A stretch of 46,577 bases of DNA, taken from [Haemophilus] felis (GTDB taxonomy: Bacteria > Pseudomonadota > Gammaproteobacteria > Enterobacterales > Pasteurellaceae). Shown here one piece after another: positions 18,243 through 28,217 of this stretch. The translations under genes were made by a program, and so were the position numbers. A model generated the notes under the pieces. That model made no database searches. It was not told the origin of the DNA and was given only the letters and a program-made list of their open reading frames with translations. The stretch lies in contig MUYB01000041.1 of assembly GCA_002015125.1 (NCBI GenBank), positions 1 through 46,577 of the forward strand, in the 5' to 3' direction. Position 1 is the stretch's first letter, and every line of letters begins with the position of its first letter.

Positions 18243-19039
18243 TGCGATACGGTGACCGAACTACATTAAAACGTTCCTATGTTATTCAAAAACGAGTCAT
18301 AGGGGCTTTATTGATGCGTGAAATTATTACTCGCTATGGACGTAATAATATTGGCTTTCTATGGCTTTTTGTAGAGCCCTTATTAATGACTGGTCTTATT
18401 GTTGTTGTGTGGGGAGGATTACGCTTCAACCAATACTCAACCCTAAACATTATCGCATTTATGGCAACAGGCTATCCATTAATGATGATGTGGCGTAATG
18501 CATCTAGCCGAGCAATCGGTGCGGTTTCAGCCAACACTACTCTTTTATATCACCGAAATGTTCGAGTCTTGGACACATTGCTTTCTCGGATGATTTTAGA
18601 GATTGCAGGGGCGACAGTCGCACAAATCGTATTAATGGCTGCACTTATCTTATCTGGTCTCATACCAATGCCTCATGACCTTTTTTATATGCTATTGGCT
18701 TGGTGTTTAATGGCAATGTTTGCCATTGGTTTGGGGCTAATTATCTGTTCTATTGCACAATGTGTCGAAGTATTTGGCCGTATTTGGGGAACATTAAGTT
18801 TTCTGATGATGCCGCTCTCTGGTGCTTTCTTTTTCGTTCACAATATGCCAGCTGTAGTTCAGCCTTATTTACTTAAAGTACCGATGATCCATGGTTCAGA
18901 AATGCTTCGTCATGGATATTTTGGCGATACCGTAACAACTTATGAAGATCCATTCTTTTTACTGCTAACAAACTTGATATTACTATCAATTGGGTTGGTT
19001 GCTGTTCAACGTTTTAGTAAAGGAATTGAGCCACAATGA
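18242..19039 (+). CDS. bexB: Capsule ABC transporter permease (BexB/HexB/CtrC, KpsM family)
   Basis: This 265-residue ABC-2 type permease has about six membrane helices, for example [20 protein letters not shown] and [18 protein letters not shown]. The N-terminal cytoplasmic segment ends in [17 protein letters not shown], a hallmark of the capsule and O-antigen exporters, and ALMREI-like basic residues face the ATPase. It forms the inner-membrane pore for the lipid-linked polymer together with BexA. The start overlaps the bexC stop, and the end overlaps bexA by four bases (ATGA). Confidence 0.94.
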   Translation: MRYGDRTTLKRSYVIQKRVIGALLMREIITRYGRNNIGFLWLFVEPLLMTGLIVVVWGGLRFNQYSTLNIIAFMATGYPLMMMWRNASSRAIGAVSANTTLLYHRNVRVLDTLLSRMILEIAGATVAQIVLMAALILSGLIPMPHDLFYMLLAWCLMAMFAIGLGLIICSIAQCVEVFGRIWGTLSFLMMPLSGAFFFVHNMPAVVQPYLLKVPMIHGSEMLRHGYFGDTVTTYEDPFFLLLTNLILLSIGLVAVQRFSKGIEPQ

Positions 19040-19689
19040 TTTCTGTTCAAAATGTAGATAAAAAATATCTCACTCGAAACGGGTGGCGTACTGTTTTAAG
19101 CGGAATTAATTTCAACATTAAAAAAGGGGAAAAGATTGGTATTTTGGGTAAGAATGGTGCTGGGAAATCAACCTTGATCCGTTTGCTTGGAGGGATTGAA
19201 CCTCCTACTTCCGGAGAAATTATCCGGAATATGAGCATTTCTTGGCCTCTCGCATTTTCAGGTGCTTTCCAAGGGAGCTTAACAGGAATGGATAATTTGC
19301 GTTTTATCTGTCGTATATACGGTATTGATATAGATAAAGCCAAAGAATTTGTCGAAGAGTTTTCTGAATTGGGTGAATATCTATATGAGCCTGTTAAAAA
19401 ATACTCCTCAGGCATGAAAGCACGTTTAGCCTTTGCTATTTCTTTGTCTGTTGAATTTGACTGCTACTTAATTGATGAAGTGATTGCTGTAGGTGATTCT
19501 CGTTTTACCGCAAAATGTAAATATGAGTTATTCGAAAAACGAAAAGATAGATCCATTATTCTTGTTTCACATTCCCCTTCTGCCATTCGGGAATATTGCG
19601 ATAAAGCAATGGTACTAGAGCAAGGGATATTACACCGCTTCGAGTCTATTGATCTTGCTTATAAGTTTTACAATCTTCAACAGAAATAG
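19036..19689 (+). CDS. bexA: Capsule ABC transporter ATPase (BexA/HexA/CtrD, KpsT family)
   Basis: This 217-residue ATP-binding subunit powers polymer export. Walker A is [11 protein letters not shown], the signature motif is [11 protein letters not shown], Walker B is [11 protein letters not shown], and the switch histidine follows in ILVSHS. The insert [21 protein letters not shown] between Walker A and the signature is typical of KpsT/BexA proteins. It is the last gene of the rightward capsule operon. A strong hairpin follows 51 bases later. Confidence 0.95.
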   Translation: MISVQNVDKKYLTRNGWRTVLSGINFNIKKGEKIGILGKNGAGKSTLIRLLGGIEPPTSGEIIRNMSISWPLAFSGAFQGSLTGMDNLRFICRIYGIDIDKAKEFVEEFSELGEYLYEPVKKYSSGMKARLAFAISLSVEFDCYLIDEVIAVGDSRFTAKCKYELFEKRKDRSIILVSHSPSAIREYCDKAMVLEQGILHRFESIDLAYKFYNLQQK

Positions 19690-19740
19690 ATTGTTGTTTG
19701 TATAAAACCTAAGTGCTTTTCTTTTGTTATTTTGGAAAGT

Positions 19741-19781
19741 GGTGTAATGGACAAAAATGTGGGATTTTTGTCCATTACACC
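19741..19781. terminator. Long perfect hairpin at the capsule/core junction
   Basis: GGTGTAATGGACAAAAAT (19741-19758) and its exact reverse complement (19764-19781) form an 18-bp stem with a five-base GTGGG loop. There is no T run after either arm, but the arms hold A5/T5 tracts. It lies between the convergent bexA and truncated phnA genes and overlaps the last codons of phnA. It may act as a two-way terminator, or be the scar of a mobile or recombination event. Confidence 0.5.
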
Positions 19782-19984
19782 TTAACTTTTAAATCCTTAA
19801 TTAAAATTACATCATCGCCATCTTGTAAAAGGTTGCCATTACTGTCTTTCCAGACTTTCTCTAGCACTTCTTCTGTAGTTTCATTACCTGACCACTCATG
19901 ACCACAATCAGGGCAAACGAAATTCAGGCTATCATAATAAACATATTCCCCTTGGCATTGAGGGCAATTAGGCATTTTTTCCAT
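19775..19984 (-). pseudogene. phnA: Truncated PhnA-like zinc-ribbon protein
   Basis: The 69-residue sequence starts with the PhnA N-terminal zinc ribbon CPQCQGEYVYYDSLNFVCPDCGHEW and continues with VWKDSNGNLLQDGDDVILIKDLKVK, as in E. coli PhnA (about 111 residues). There it breaks off, and the remaining 40 or so residues of the PhnA domain are absent. The stop codon lies in the long hairpin at the end of the capsule locus, so the capsule insertion or a later deletion probably removed the 3' end. The start ATG at 19984 has AGGA upstream. PhnA is not a phosphonate hydrolase in most bacteria and its function is unclear. The folded zinc ribbon could still be made. Confidence 0.7.
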
Positions 19985-20005
19985 TCTAATTTCCTGTTAT
20001 CCATA

Positions 20006-20055
20006 AAAAAGTGCGACAAAAAGCAAATTATATTGTGCTTTTCATCACACTTTTT
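20006..20055. terminator. Bidirectional terminator between rpoD and phnA
   Basis: Imperfect 20-base arms (20006-20025 and 20036-20055) form a long stem with A5 and T5 ends, so each strand has a T run after the stem. It follows the rpoD stop codon (20059) closely and would end the rpsU-dnaG-rpoD transcript. Confidence 0.75.
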
Positions 20056-20058
20056 CTT

Positions 20059-21930
20059 TTAATCATCTAAGAAGCTGCGTAATGTTTCTGAACGGCTTGG
20101 ATGGCGGAGTTTGCGTAATGCTTTGGCTTCAATTTGACGAATACGCTCACGAGTTACATCAAATTGTTTACCCACTTCTTCCAATGTATGGTCAGTGTTC
20201 ATATCAATACCAAAACGCATACGCAACACTTTTGCTTCACGCGGCGTTAAGCCTTCTAACACCTCGTGGGTTGCTGCTTTGAGGCTTTGTGCGGTAGCGC
20301 TATCCAATGGCAATTCAAGAGTGGAATCTTCAATGAAATCCCCTAAATGTGAATCATCGTCGTCACCTACTGGAGTTTCCATTGAAATCGGTTCTTTGGC
20401 AATTTTTAGTACCTTACGAATTTTATCTTCTGGCATTCCCATACGTTCAGCAAGTTCTTCAGGGGTCGCTTCTCTACCCATTTCTTGTAAACATTGACGA
20501 GAAATGCGATTGAGTTTATTGATGGTTTCAATCATATGCACAGGAATACGGATAGTTCTTGCTTGATCGGCGATAGAACGTGTAATTGCCTGACGAATCC
20601 ACCAAGTAGCATAAGTGGAGAATTTATAACCACGACGATATTCAAATTTATCTACCGCCTTCATCAAGCCAATGTTACCTTCTTGGATAAGATCTAAGAA
20701 TTGTAAACCGCGATTGGTATATTTTTTCGCAATGGAAATCACCAAACGTAAGTTCGCTTCCACCATTTCTTTTTTCGCGCGACGAGCTTTCGATTCACCT
20801 GCAGAAACGCGCTCACAAACTTCACGAATTTGTTGCACACTCAAATTCGTGCGTTGTTCAATGTCTAAAAGATTGTTGATAAGTTGACGAATTTCTTCCT
20901 CATGGCGAAGAAGTTTTTCCGCCCAAGGTTTGCCTGATGCTAGCGCTGCCGTGAACCATTTATCGTTATTTTCATGTCCAATAAAGATGCTGTGGAAATG
21001 CTCTTTTGGCATTTTGGCTTTATCCACCACAATTCGTTGAATATTACGTTCTTGGGTACGCACAGATTTCATCATGTTACCCATTAAATTCACTAACATA
21101 TCAAATTGCTTTGGCACTAATCTAAATTGAACGAATACTTCTTCTAAAATTTGAATTTGTTCTTTTGCTTTTTTGCTTGTTCGACCGTGTTTCGCTATAA
21201 CAGACAAGGTTTTTTGATGTTGTTCTCTTAAAGCTGTAAATTTCTCACGAGCAACTTCAGGATCAATAGCGTTATCATTATCGCTGTCGCTATTTGAGCT
21301 ATCATTGCTATTTTCGTCCTCTTCTTCATCTTCATCATCCATTGAAGCAGAAGAAACTTCATCACTTTCCTCATCATCTTCATCGAAATTTTCATCAAGT
21401 TCTGGCGCTTCTTCCGTAACGGCGTTAGGGTCAACAAAACCAGTGATAAGATCTACAAGGCGCATTCCGCCCTCTTCCACCAAGGCATATTGTTCAAGCA
21501 GATGATTTAAGGCTTCAGGATAAAACGCAACGGCGCTTTGCACTTCATTGATACCCTCTTCAATACGCTTCGCGATATCAATTTCGCCTTCGCGAGTTAA
21601 TAGTTCCACGCTTCCCATTTCACGCATATACATACGCACAGGATCTGTAGTTCTACCAATTTCAGCCTCTACTGTGGAAAGTACCTGAGTTGCTTCTTCC
21701 ACTGCATCTTCATCAGCAATAGTTTCACTAAGCATAAGATCATCTGCATCAGGGGCAGCTTCTAAAACTTGAATCCCCATATCGTTGATCATTTGAATGA
21801 TGTCTTCAATTTGCTCCGCATCAACCAATTCTTCTGGGAGATGATCATTCACTTCCGCGTAAGTTAAATAACCTTGCTCTTTGCCTTGGGCAATTAATAA
21901 TTTCAATTGAGATTGTGGATTTTGATCCAT
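20059..21930 (-). CDS. rpoD: RNA polymerase primary sigma factor RpoD (sigma-70)
   Basis: The housekeeping sigma factor. I place the start at the ATG 21930 ([20 protein letters not shown]), which matches the family N-terminus and gives 623 residues. A longer frame upstream has no support. Region 1.1 is followed by 1.2 ([21 protein letters not shown]), a non-conserved region with a strongly acidic low-complexity run of about 50 residues rich in Asp, Glu and Ser (about 21240-21400), region 2 ([41 protein letters not shown]), region 3 ([14 protein letters not shown]) and region 4 ([23 protein letters not shown]). It is last in the conserved rpsU-dnaG-rpoD order, 76 bases after dnaG. Confidence 0.97.
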   Translation of the reverse strand: MDQNPQSQLKLLIAQGKEQGYLTYAEVNDHLPEELVDAEQIEDIIQMINDMGIQVLEAAPDADDLMLSETIADEDAVEEATQVLSTVEAEIGRTTDPVRMYMREMGSVELLTREGEIDIAKRIEEGINEVQSAVAFYPEALNHLLEQYALVEEGGMRLVDLITGFVDPNAVTEEAPELDENFDEDDEESDEVSSASMDDEDEEEDENSNDSSNSDSDNDNAIDPEVAREKFTALREQHQKTLSVIAKHGRTSKKAKEQIQILEEVFVQFRLVPKQFDMLVNLMGNMMKSVRTQERNIQRIVVDKAKMPKEHFHSIFIGHENNDKWFTAALASGKPWAEKLLRHEEEIRQLINNLLDIEQRTNLSVQQIREVCERVSAGESKARRAKKEMVEANLRLVISIAKKYTNRGLQFLDLIQEGNIGLMKAVDKFEYRRGYKFSTYATWWIRQAITRSIADQARTIRIPVHMIETINKLNRISRQCLQEMGREATPEELAERMGMPEDKIRKVLKIAKEPISMETPVGDDDDSHLGDFIEDSTLELPLDSATAQSLKAATHEVLEGLTPREAKVLRMRFGIDMNTDHTLEEVGKQFDVTRERIRQIEAKALRKLRHPSRSETLRSFLDD

Positions 21931-22006
21931 AATGTAATATCCGCCTTGATTAAATAATGATGAAGATAAAACGCCGCGCGATTTTATCATTGTTAAAGGT
22001 GTTTCA

Positions 22007-23764
22007 CTATGCCTTTTGTTGGTTTTTTAATAACTCGGCCAGTTGAAGTTTTTCAGTATCTGTTAAGCCTTGACTGCGCTCTTTAGCGATTAATAAATCA
22101 ATTTCTCTGTTAATTAATTGCATATAGAACAATCTTAAGGTTGCAATAAAAGTATCCTCAATATCCTCTTCTGGAACAAGATGATCCCAAGTAGATAAAT
22201 GGCGTAAAATCTCCGCCTGTTCCTCTCCGCGCCAATATTCTAAAATCTGACCTGTACTAATACCTACCTTTTGCTGACAAAGCTCAACTAATTTTTCAAA
22301 TAAAGGAAAACCGGCTTCATTTAATACTTTCAATGGGGTCAAATCTGGTACAACCTGTGCTAATTCAGGATTCTGCAACAATAAAGTAACCAAAATACGC
22401 ATAGGCGTACGCTTACCTGTTTTCTGTACCGACTTAGATTTAATTTGTTTTGTTGGCGTCGGGAGCATTGCTTCTAACTGATTTTGATCCAACAATCCGA
22501 TTTTCTGAGCCAGCATATTACGCAAAGACAAGCGCAACATTTCACCAGGAATTTGTTTAATCAAAGGCACAGCTAACGCAGAAAGTTTTGTTTTTCCCTC
22601 TTGCGTAGAAAAATCCACTTTGGGAGTCAAACTGGCAAATAAAAAATCACTGAGAGATTGAGCATTATGTAAATATTGCTCGAAACCCGCCTTACCATTT
22701 TGACGAATAAAGCTGTCGGGATCTTCACCATCTGGTAGGAAAATAAATTTTAGTTGACGACCGTCTTCTAAATAAGGCAAGGCATTTTCAAAAGCGCGCC
22801 AAGCAGCTTCTCGTCCAGCACGGTCGCCGTCATAACAACAAATTACCTGCTCAGTGGTGCGAAAAAGTTGCTGAATCTGTTCTGAAGTCGTCGCCGTTCC
22901 TAATGATGCGACGGCATAATCCACGCCAAATTGTGCTAGCGCCACCACGTCCATATAACCTTCGACCACCAATAACATCTGAGGGGAATCATTAGCTTGT
23001 AACGCCTCATACAAACCGTATAGTTCATTACCTTTATGGTAAGTTACACTTTCTGGTGAATTGAGATATTTCGGTTTATCGTCGTTAAGCACTCGACCGC
23101 CAAAAGCAATGGTTCTCCCTCGGCGATCACGAATCGGAAACATGATACGATTGCGAAAACGATCGTAAATATCGCCTCTTTCATTACTGGAAAGCATACC
23201 TAAATCAAAAAGCTTTTTTTGTTCTTCTTTAGTTTTTCCAAAGCGTTGTAATACAGAATTAAAAGCGTTCGCAACATAGCCAATTTGAAAACGTTGAATA
23301 ACCTCGTTAGACAAACCGCGTTGCTGTAAATAAGCTTGTGCAGGAATATGTTGTGCTAACTGCTGTTGGTAAAAAGACGCAATATTTTGCATTAACTCAT
23401 ACAAATTGCGCTTGGTCTGATAATTAACTTGCTTACTATTTTTCCCATTAAATTGACTTGAATTCTCTATTGGAACTTCTAAGCCTAACAAACCAGCCAT
23501 TTCTTCAATCGCATCAACAAATTCAAGTTTGTCATATTCCATAAGGAAAGTAATGGCATTACCGTGGGCGCCACAACCGAAACAATGATAAAACTGCTTT
23601 TTTTGACTTACAGTAAAAGAAGGTGTCTTTTCGTGATGAAATGGACAACAAGCTTGATAATCTCGCCCAGCCTTCTTCAGCTTCACACGAGAATTAATCA
23701 ACTCTACAATGTCGGTTCTTGCTAAAAGATCGTCTATAAATGAACGAGGAATTGACCCTTTCAT
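22007..23764 (-). CDS. dnaG: DNA primase DnaG
   Basis: This 585-residue primase lays RNA primers for replication. The N-terminal CHC2 zinc ribbon is complete ([20 protein letters not shown] followed by HCFGCG). The catalytic core has the conserved [18 protein letters not shown], and the TOPRIM domain has [15 protein letters not shown] and the DGDRAG acidic motif. The C-terminal part is the weakly conserved DnaB-binding domain. The gene follows rpsU by 114 bases that include a hairpin attenuator, the usual arrangement that lets one transcript make much S21 and little primase. Confidence 0.97.
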   Translation of the reverse strand: MKGSIPRSFIDDLLARTDIVELINSRVKLKKAGRDYQACCPFHHEKTPSFTVSQKKQFYHCFGCGAHGNAITFLMEYDKLEFVDAIEEMAGLLGLEVPIENSSQFNGKNSKQVNYQTKRNLYELMQNIASFYQQQLAQHIPAQAYLQQRGLSNEVIQRFQIGYVANAFNSVLQRFGKTKEEQKKLFDLGMLSSNERGDIYDRFRNRIMFPIRDRRGRTIAFGGRVLNDDKPKYLNSPESVTYHKGNELYGLYEALQANDSPQMLLVVEGYMDVVALAQFGVDYAVASLGTATTSEQIQQLFRTTEQVICCYDGDRAGREAAWRAFENALPYLEDGRQLKFIFLPDGEDPDSFIRQNGKAGFEQYLHNAQSLSDFLFASLTPKVDFSTQEGKTKLSALAVPLIKQIPGEMLRLSLRNMLAQKIGLLDQNQLEAMLPTPTKQIKSKSVQKTGKRTPMRILVTLLLQNPELAQVVPDLTPLKVLNEAGFPLFEKLVELCQQKVGISTGQILEYWRGEEQAEILRHLSTWDHLVPEEDIEDTFIATLRLFYMQLINREIDLLIAKERSQGLTDTEKLQLAELLKNQQKA

Positions 23765-23815
23765 TGATTATCCATCAGGTTAGAGAAAAGAAAATCAAGT
23801 AGTTTAAGATGAAAC

Positions 23816-23847
23816 AAAACCGTGATTCCTTATGGTTTCACGGTTTT
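23816..23847 (-). terminator. rpsU-dnaG intergenic terminator/attenuator
   Basis: AAAACCGTGA and TCACGGTTTT form a 10-bp stem with a 12-base loop, and the T residues of the second arm form the tail on the minus strand. A partial terminator at this site is known from the E. coli macromolecular synthesis operon. Confidence 0.8.
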
Positions 23848-23878
23848 TATAACTCGAGTTAAAAAATACTACTAAGTA

Positions 23879-24094
23879 TTAGTATAAACGTGTATTACGA
23901 GCGTTTTCACGAGCAACGCGTTTCGCATGACGTTTCGCACGAGTTGCATTTTCACGTTTGCGAATTGTTGTTGGTTTTTCGTAGAACTCACGGCTACGAA
24001 CTTCTGCTAAGATTCCTGCTTTTTCGCAAGAGCGTTTAAAACGACGTAATGCAACGTCAAATGATTCGTTTTCACGTACTTTAATTACAGGCAT
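23879..24094 (-). CDS. rpsU: 30S ribosomal protein S21
   Basis: This 71-residue basic protein is nearly identical to S21 across gammaproteobacteria: [20 protein letters not shown], then [20 protein letters not shown]. It is the last protein to join the 30S subunit and helps base-pairing with the Shine-Dalgarno sequence. It is the first gene of the rpsU-dnaG-rpoD operon and diverges from tsaD. The 225-base gap between them is AT-rich and should hold both promoters, but I could not assign clean -35/-10 pairs. Confidence 0.97.
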
Positions 24095-24319
24095 AAGCCA
24101 ATCACCTCAATGGAATTAATTTTGCAATTGCTAATTTAGTTTACTATCAATTAAGACAGCGAATTCAATAAAGGTCGCAATTCTAATCTACTTTTAAACT
24201 AAAAGCAAAGGGAAGTTTCTCGGTCTGTGCAAAAATCCTCTAGCTTGCTAGTTAATGAAAAGGAAAAAAGGTAAAATCACGCCAAAATATTTATCCAATT
24301 AGCGTTTATAGGAAATTAT

Positions 24320-25354
24320 ATGCGAGTTTTAGGCATCGAAACCTCTTGTGATGAAACAGGCGTGGCTATTTATGACGAGCAAAAAGGCCTCGTAGCAAAT
24401 CAGCTTTACACTCAAATAGCGTTGCACGCTGATTATGGCGGTGTCGTGCCTGAATTAGCTTCACGCGATCATATTCGCAAAACCCTGCCTTTAATCGAAG
24501 CGGCGCTAGAAGAAGCTCATTTATCGCCATCGGATATTGACGGCATCGCTTATACAGCAGGCCCCGGTTTAGTGGGCGCGTTATTAGTGGGTTCAACCAT
24601 CGCACGTTCCTTAGCTTATGCTTGGCAAGTACCGGCGCTAGGCGTTCATCATATGGAAGGACATTTATTAGCGCCGATGCTTGAAGAAAATGCCCCTAGT
24701 TTTCCCTTTATCGCCTTGCTCGTGTCTGGTGGACATACTCAATTAGTACGCGTGGACGGTGTGGGGCTGTATCAATTACTCGGAGAATCTATCGACGATG
24801 CTGCAGGTGAAGCATTTGATAAGACAGCTAAGTTATTAGGTTTGGATTATCCCGGCGGCGCAGCCTTATCTCGTTTAGCAGAACAAGGCATGCCAAATCG
24901 TTTTATTTTTCCTAAACCGATGACAGATCGACCGGGGTTAGATTTCAGTTTTTCAGGCTTAAAAACTTTCGCCGCCAACACCATAAACCAATCTATCAAA
25001 GAAGAAGGGCAACTGACCGAACAAACAAAATGTGATATTGCTTATGCGTTTCAACAAGCGGTTGTAGAAACCCTAATGATAAAATGCAAACGCGCACTCA
25101 AGGAAACAAATCTAACACGTTTAGTTATCGCCGGCGGTGTAAGCGCGAATAAACAACTTCGCCATTCTCTTGCGGAACTTATGCAACAATTAAAAGGTGA
25201 AGTTTTCTATCCTCAACCGCAATTTTGTACAGATAACGGCGCAATGATTGCCTACACAGGTTTTCTACGCTTAAAACAAGGGCAACATCAAGATTTAGCC
25301 ATTGAAGTCCGTCCACGTTGGGCTATGACAGAGTTAAATCCGATCAATAATTAG
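24320..25354 (+). CDS. tsaD: tRNA threonylcarbamoyltransferase TsaD
   Basis: This 344-residue enzyme transfers the threonylcarbamoyl group to A37 of ANN-decoding tRNAs, working with TsaB, TsaC and TsaE. The ASKHA-fold start [19 protein letters not shown], the metal-binding histidines in [11 protein letters not shown], the phosphate loop [10 protein letters not shown] and the nucleotide site [13 protein letters not shown] are all present. The length is normal. tdk follows after 14 bases and is probably co-transcribed. An ACAAGCGGT core is inside (25054-25062). Confidence 0.97.
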   Translation: MRVLGIETSCDETGVAIYDEQKGLVANQLYTQIALHADYGGVVPELASRDHIRKTLPLIEAALEEAHLSPSDIDGIAYTAGPGLVGALLVGSTIARSLAYAWQVPALGVHHMEGHLLAPMLEENAPSFPFIALLVSGGHTQLVRVDGVGLYQLLGESIDDAAGEAFDKTAKLLGLDYPGGAALSRLAEQGMPNRFIFPKPMTDRPGLDFSFSGLKTFAANTINQSIKEEGQLTEQTKCDIAYAFQQAVVETLMIKCKRALKETNLTRLVIAGGVSANKQLRHSLAELMQQLKGEVFYPQPQFCTDNGAMIAYTGFLRLKQGQHQDLAIEVRPRWAMTELNPINN

Positions 25355-25368
25355 TAAGGAATCACAAT

Positions 25369-25962
25369 ATGGCAAAACTGTATTTTTATTACTCCACAAT
25401 GAATGCAGGAAAATCCACCACCCTATTGCAATCCTCATACAACTATCAAGAACGCGGTATGCACACATTAGTTTATACCGCCGCTATTGATGATAGATTT
25501 GGTGTAGGACGCGTAACTTCTCGTATTGGCATTAGCCAAGAAGCTTTGCTGTTTTATAAACAAACGGATCTATTTAGCGATATTCAGCAACGACATCAAC
25601 AACAAAAATTAAGCTGTATCTTAATAGATGAAGCGCAATTCCTAACCAAAGAACAGGTGTATCAGCTCAGTGAAGTGGTGGATAAATTACACATTCCCGT
25701 GCTTTGCTATGGCTTGCGCACAGATTTCCAAGCAGAACTGTTTGAGGGCAGCCATTATTTGTTAGCTTGGGCAGATCAGTTGGAAGAACTAAAAACTATT
25801 TGTGAATGTGGTCGCAAAGCTAACTTTGTGTTACGTCTAAACGAGAAAGGCGAAGTGGTTAAGGACGGCGAGCAAATTCAAATTGGCGGGAACGATAGCT
25901 ATCTTTCCGTATGTCGAATGCATTATAAAGAAAAGCTCCATGGAAAAAGTAACGAATTGTAA
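25369..25962 (+). CDS. tdk: Thymidine kinase
   Basis: This 197-residue type II thymidine kinase phosphorylates thymidine to dTMP in the salvage pathway. Walker A is [10 protein letters not shown], the Mg site is [12 protein letters not shown], and the substrate lasso contains [17 protein letters not shown] zinc-ribbon cysteine pair CECG and a later cysteine in LSVCRMHY are present. The gene sits 14 bases after tsaD in the same direction. A ribosome site (GGAATC) overlaps the short gap. Confidence 0.96.
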   Translation: MAKLYFYYSTMNAGKSTTLLQSSYNYQERGMHTLVYTAAIDDRFGVGRVTSRIGISQEALLFYKQTDLFSDIQQRHQQQKLSCILIDEAQFLTKEQVYQLSEVVDKLHIPVLCYGLRTDFQAELFEGSHYLLAWADQLEELKTICECGRKANFVLRLNEKGEVVKDGEQIQIGGNDSYLSVCRMHYKEKLHGKSNEL

Positions 25963-26107
25963 AGTTTATCCTCTTGCATCACTTAAACTACAACAAATTT
26001 CGTCTAAATAGTGCTAGCGTCGCTAGCCTTAAACCTTGGCATAATAAGCCTGCTCGAATAACTCATATACCTCTCAATACGAGTGAAACTTTTTAGGAAA
26101 TAGCAAT

Positions 26108-28105
26108 ATGAATCAACCTCATTCTCTGATCTGCCCTTTTTTTGTTAACGAGTATGGACAACAAATTTACCCTAGCGATGAAACTCTCCATAAGATGTCC
26201 AGCCTTTTAGGTGAAAGCAAACCAGATTCCCTGCTACCGCCAGTGAGAGTTATCAAACAGGGGGAAAAAATTGTTTTTGCGTTAAAAGAAAACACAGCTC
26301 AGCCTTGGCGATTAGCGCTAGAAAATCACAGTATTTTGCAAGGCCATTGCCAATCCAATCAAATTGAATTACCCAATGACTTACCACTTGGCTATCATCA
26401 ATTAACTCTAGGTGAGTCTTCTTGCCGTCTAATTATTACCCCTGAAAAATGCTTTCAACCAGTAGAAATACAAAGCAAACAAAAACTTTGGGGTGCCATA
26501 TTACAACTTTACACCTTGCGTTCTGAACATAACTGGGGCATCGGTGATTTTGGCGATTTAAAACTATTTTTAACCAAACTGGCAGAAAAAGGTGGCGATT
26601 TCATTGGCTTAAATCCAATCCATGCCTTATTCCCCGCCAATCCTGAAAGCGCTAGCCCATATAGTCCGTCCTCTCGCTTGTGGTTAAATATTATCTATCT
26701 TGATGTTACAGCTATTGATGCCTTTCAACAGAGTTCGACGGCACAAATTTGGTTCTATTCTGATGACATTCAACGGCAATTGAATGAAGCAAGAAACAAA
26801 GACTATGTAGATTATTCCCAAGTACTTTGGTTGAAACTCACAGGTCTGCATTATGCTTACGAGCACTTTAAACAAGAAGATCAAAAGGAATTTGAACAAT
26901 TCATCGCTACGCAAGGGGAAAGTCTAAAAGTACAAGGAACTTTCGATGCGCTACATCAGTGGCTAAGCTCGCAATTTACAGCACAGTGGGGCTGGAATAA
27001 TTGGTCAAAAGAATATCAACATTACCAAAATCCAAGTGTACAACAATTCCAACAAGAACAAGCCGACTCCGTGCGCTTTTATATGTGGTTACAATTTGTG
27101 GCCCAGCAACAACTAAAATCCTGTGATGAATTAGCGCAACAACTAGGTATGCCGATTGGTTTTTATCGCGATTTAGCCGTAGGCGTTGCAGATAACGGTG
27201 CAGAAACTTGGGCTGATAAAGAGCTTTATGTTCTAGATTCTTCCATTGGCGCGCCGCCCGATGTACTCGCACCACAAGGACAGAATTGGGGCTTATCGCC
27301 GATGCACCCAGAAGTATTAGAACAACGAGGCTATCAACCATTTATCGATTTACTGCGAGCCAATATGCAGCATTGTGGTGCATTGCGCATTGATCATATT
27401 TTGGTATTTGCGCGAATGTGGTGGGTTGCAAAAGGCGATTCCGCTCAAAATGGTGTTTATATAAAATACCCATTGGAAGATTTATTAGCGATTCTCGCTT
27501 TAGAAAGTCAACGCAACCAATGTCTAATTATTGCAGAAGCCTTGGGGACAGTGCCTGAAGGAATGCTAACGGCGCTAGAAGATAAAGGCATCCTCGCCTA
27601 CAACATTTTCTATTTTGAGTTTGATCATAATGGTAGCAAACCTCTTGCTAATTACCCTTATCAAGCCATGACCACCTTAAGTACTCATGATCTACCGACG
27701 ATACAAGGCTATTGGAAAACCTATGACTTTGAATTAGGTCAACGCTTTGGTGTGTATCCAAATTCGGATGTGGTTGATATGTTGAAAAATAATCGCCACC
27801 ACAACAAGTTGATGATTCGTAAAGCCGTAGAAGAAACACAATATCTTGAACCAGACTATATGGGGATCACGCAAACTTTTAATCATCAATTACAGATGTA
27901 TGTGGCGGAGACTAACAGCGCCTTATTTGGTACACAGCCCGAAGACTGGTTACATATGTTAGAACCAGTGAACATTCCCGGCACTAGCACGGAATATCCA
28001 AACTGGCGACGCAAATTAAGCCGTAATATCGAGGAAATATTTAACGATGAAGGGATTCGTCAATTGCTAAATGGCATTAAACGTAAACGAAAAAGCATAA
28101 AATAA
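26108..28105 (+). CDS. malQ: 4-alpha-glucanotransferase (amylomaltase) MalQ
   Basis: This 665-residue GH77 enzyme moves maltosyl and longer glucan units between maltodextrins and releases glucose. It opens the catalytic barrel with LWGAILQLYTLRSEHNWGIGDFGDL. Catalytic residues are seen in ALRIDHILVF (nucleophile Asp), IIAEALGTVP (acid/base Glu) and TLSTHDLPT (third carboxylate). The N-terminal region is shorter than in E. coli MalQ (694). Other mal or glg genes are not in this window, so here it stands alone between tdk and lon. The 145-base gap before it has no strong promoter that I can assign. Confidence 0.94.
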   Translation: MNQPHSLICPFFVNEYGQQIYPSDETLHKMSSLLGESKPDSLLPPVRVIKQGEKIVFALKENTAQPWRLALENHSILQGHCQSNQIELPNDLPLGYHQLTLGESSCRLIITPEKCFQPVEIQSKQKLWGAILQLYTLRSEHNWGIGDFGDLKLFLTKLAEKGGDFIGLNPIHALFPANPESASPYSPSSRLWLNIIYLDVTAIDAFQQSSTAQIWFYSDDIQRQLNEARNKDYVDYSQVLWLKLTGLHYAYEHFKQEDQKEFEQFIATQGESLKVQGTFDALHQWLSSQFTAQWGWNNWSKEYQHYQNPSVQQFQQEQADSVRFYMWLQFVAQQQLKSCDELAQQLGMPIGFYRDLAVGVADNGAETWADKELYVLDSSIGAPPDVLAPQGQNWGLSPMHPEVLEQRGYQPFIDLLRANMQHCGALRIDHILVFARMWWVAKGDSAQNGVYIKYPLEDLLAILALESQRNQCLIIAEALGTVPEGMLTALEDKGILAYNIFYFEFDHNGSKPLANYPYQAMTTLSTHDLPTIQGYWKTYDFELGQRFGVYPNSDVVDMLKNNRHHNKLMIRKAVEETQYLEPDYMGITQTFNHQLQMYVAETNSALFGTQPEDWLHMLEPVNIPGTSTEYPNWRRKLSRNIEEIFNDEGIRQLLNGIKRKRKSIK

Positions 28106-28146
28106 TTCAGTAAAATAATAAGTCATCAATCTGCGATAAATTTTAT

Positions 28147-28175
28147 CCTTGATTTATTTTTATAAAGCCTCATAT
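28147..28175 (+). promoter_or_regulatory. Candidate heat-shock (sigma-32) promoter of lon
   Basis: CCTTGAT (28147-28153) and CCTCATAT (28168-28175), 14 bases apart, match the sigma-32 pattern CTTGAAA and CCCCATNT well. They lie 42 bases before the lon ATG. lon is a known heat-shock gene in E. coli. Confidence 0.6.
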
Positions 28176-28217
28176 TGGGGCGACTTGTCTAATCCTTAAT
28201 AAAAGAGAGTTTTTGGA

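Noticed and set aside
21305..21505. Serine-rich frame on the plus strand opposite rpoD
   Set aside because: It is the reverse reading of the acidic Asp/Glu run of RpoD.
26013..26027. Palindrome GCTAGCGTCGCTAGC between tdk and malQ as a terminator
   Set aside because: The centre is one base, so the usable stem is short, and no T run follows on either strand.
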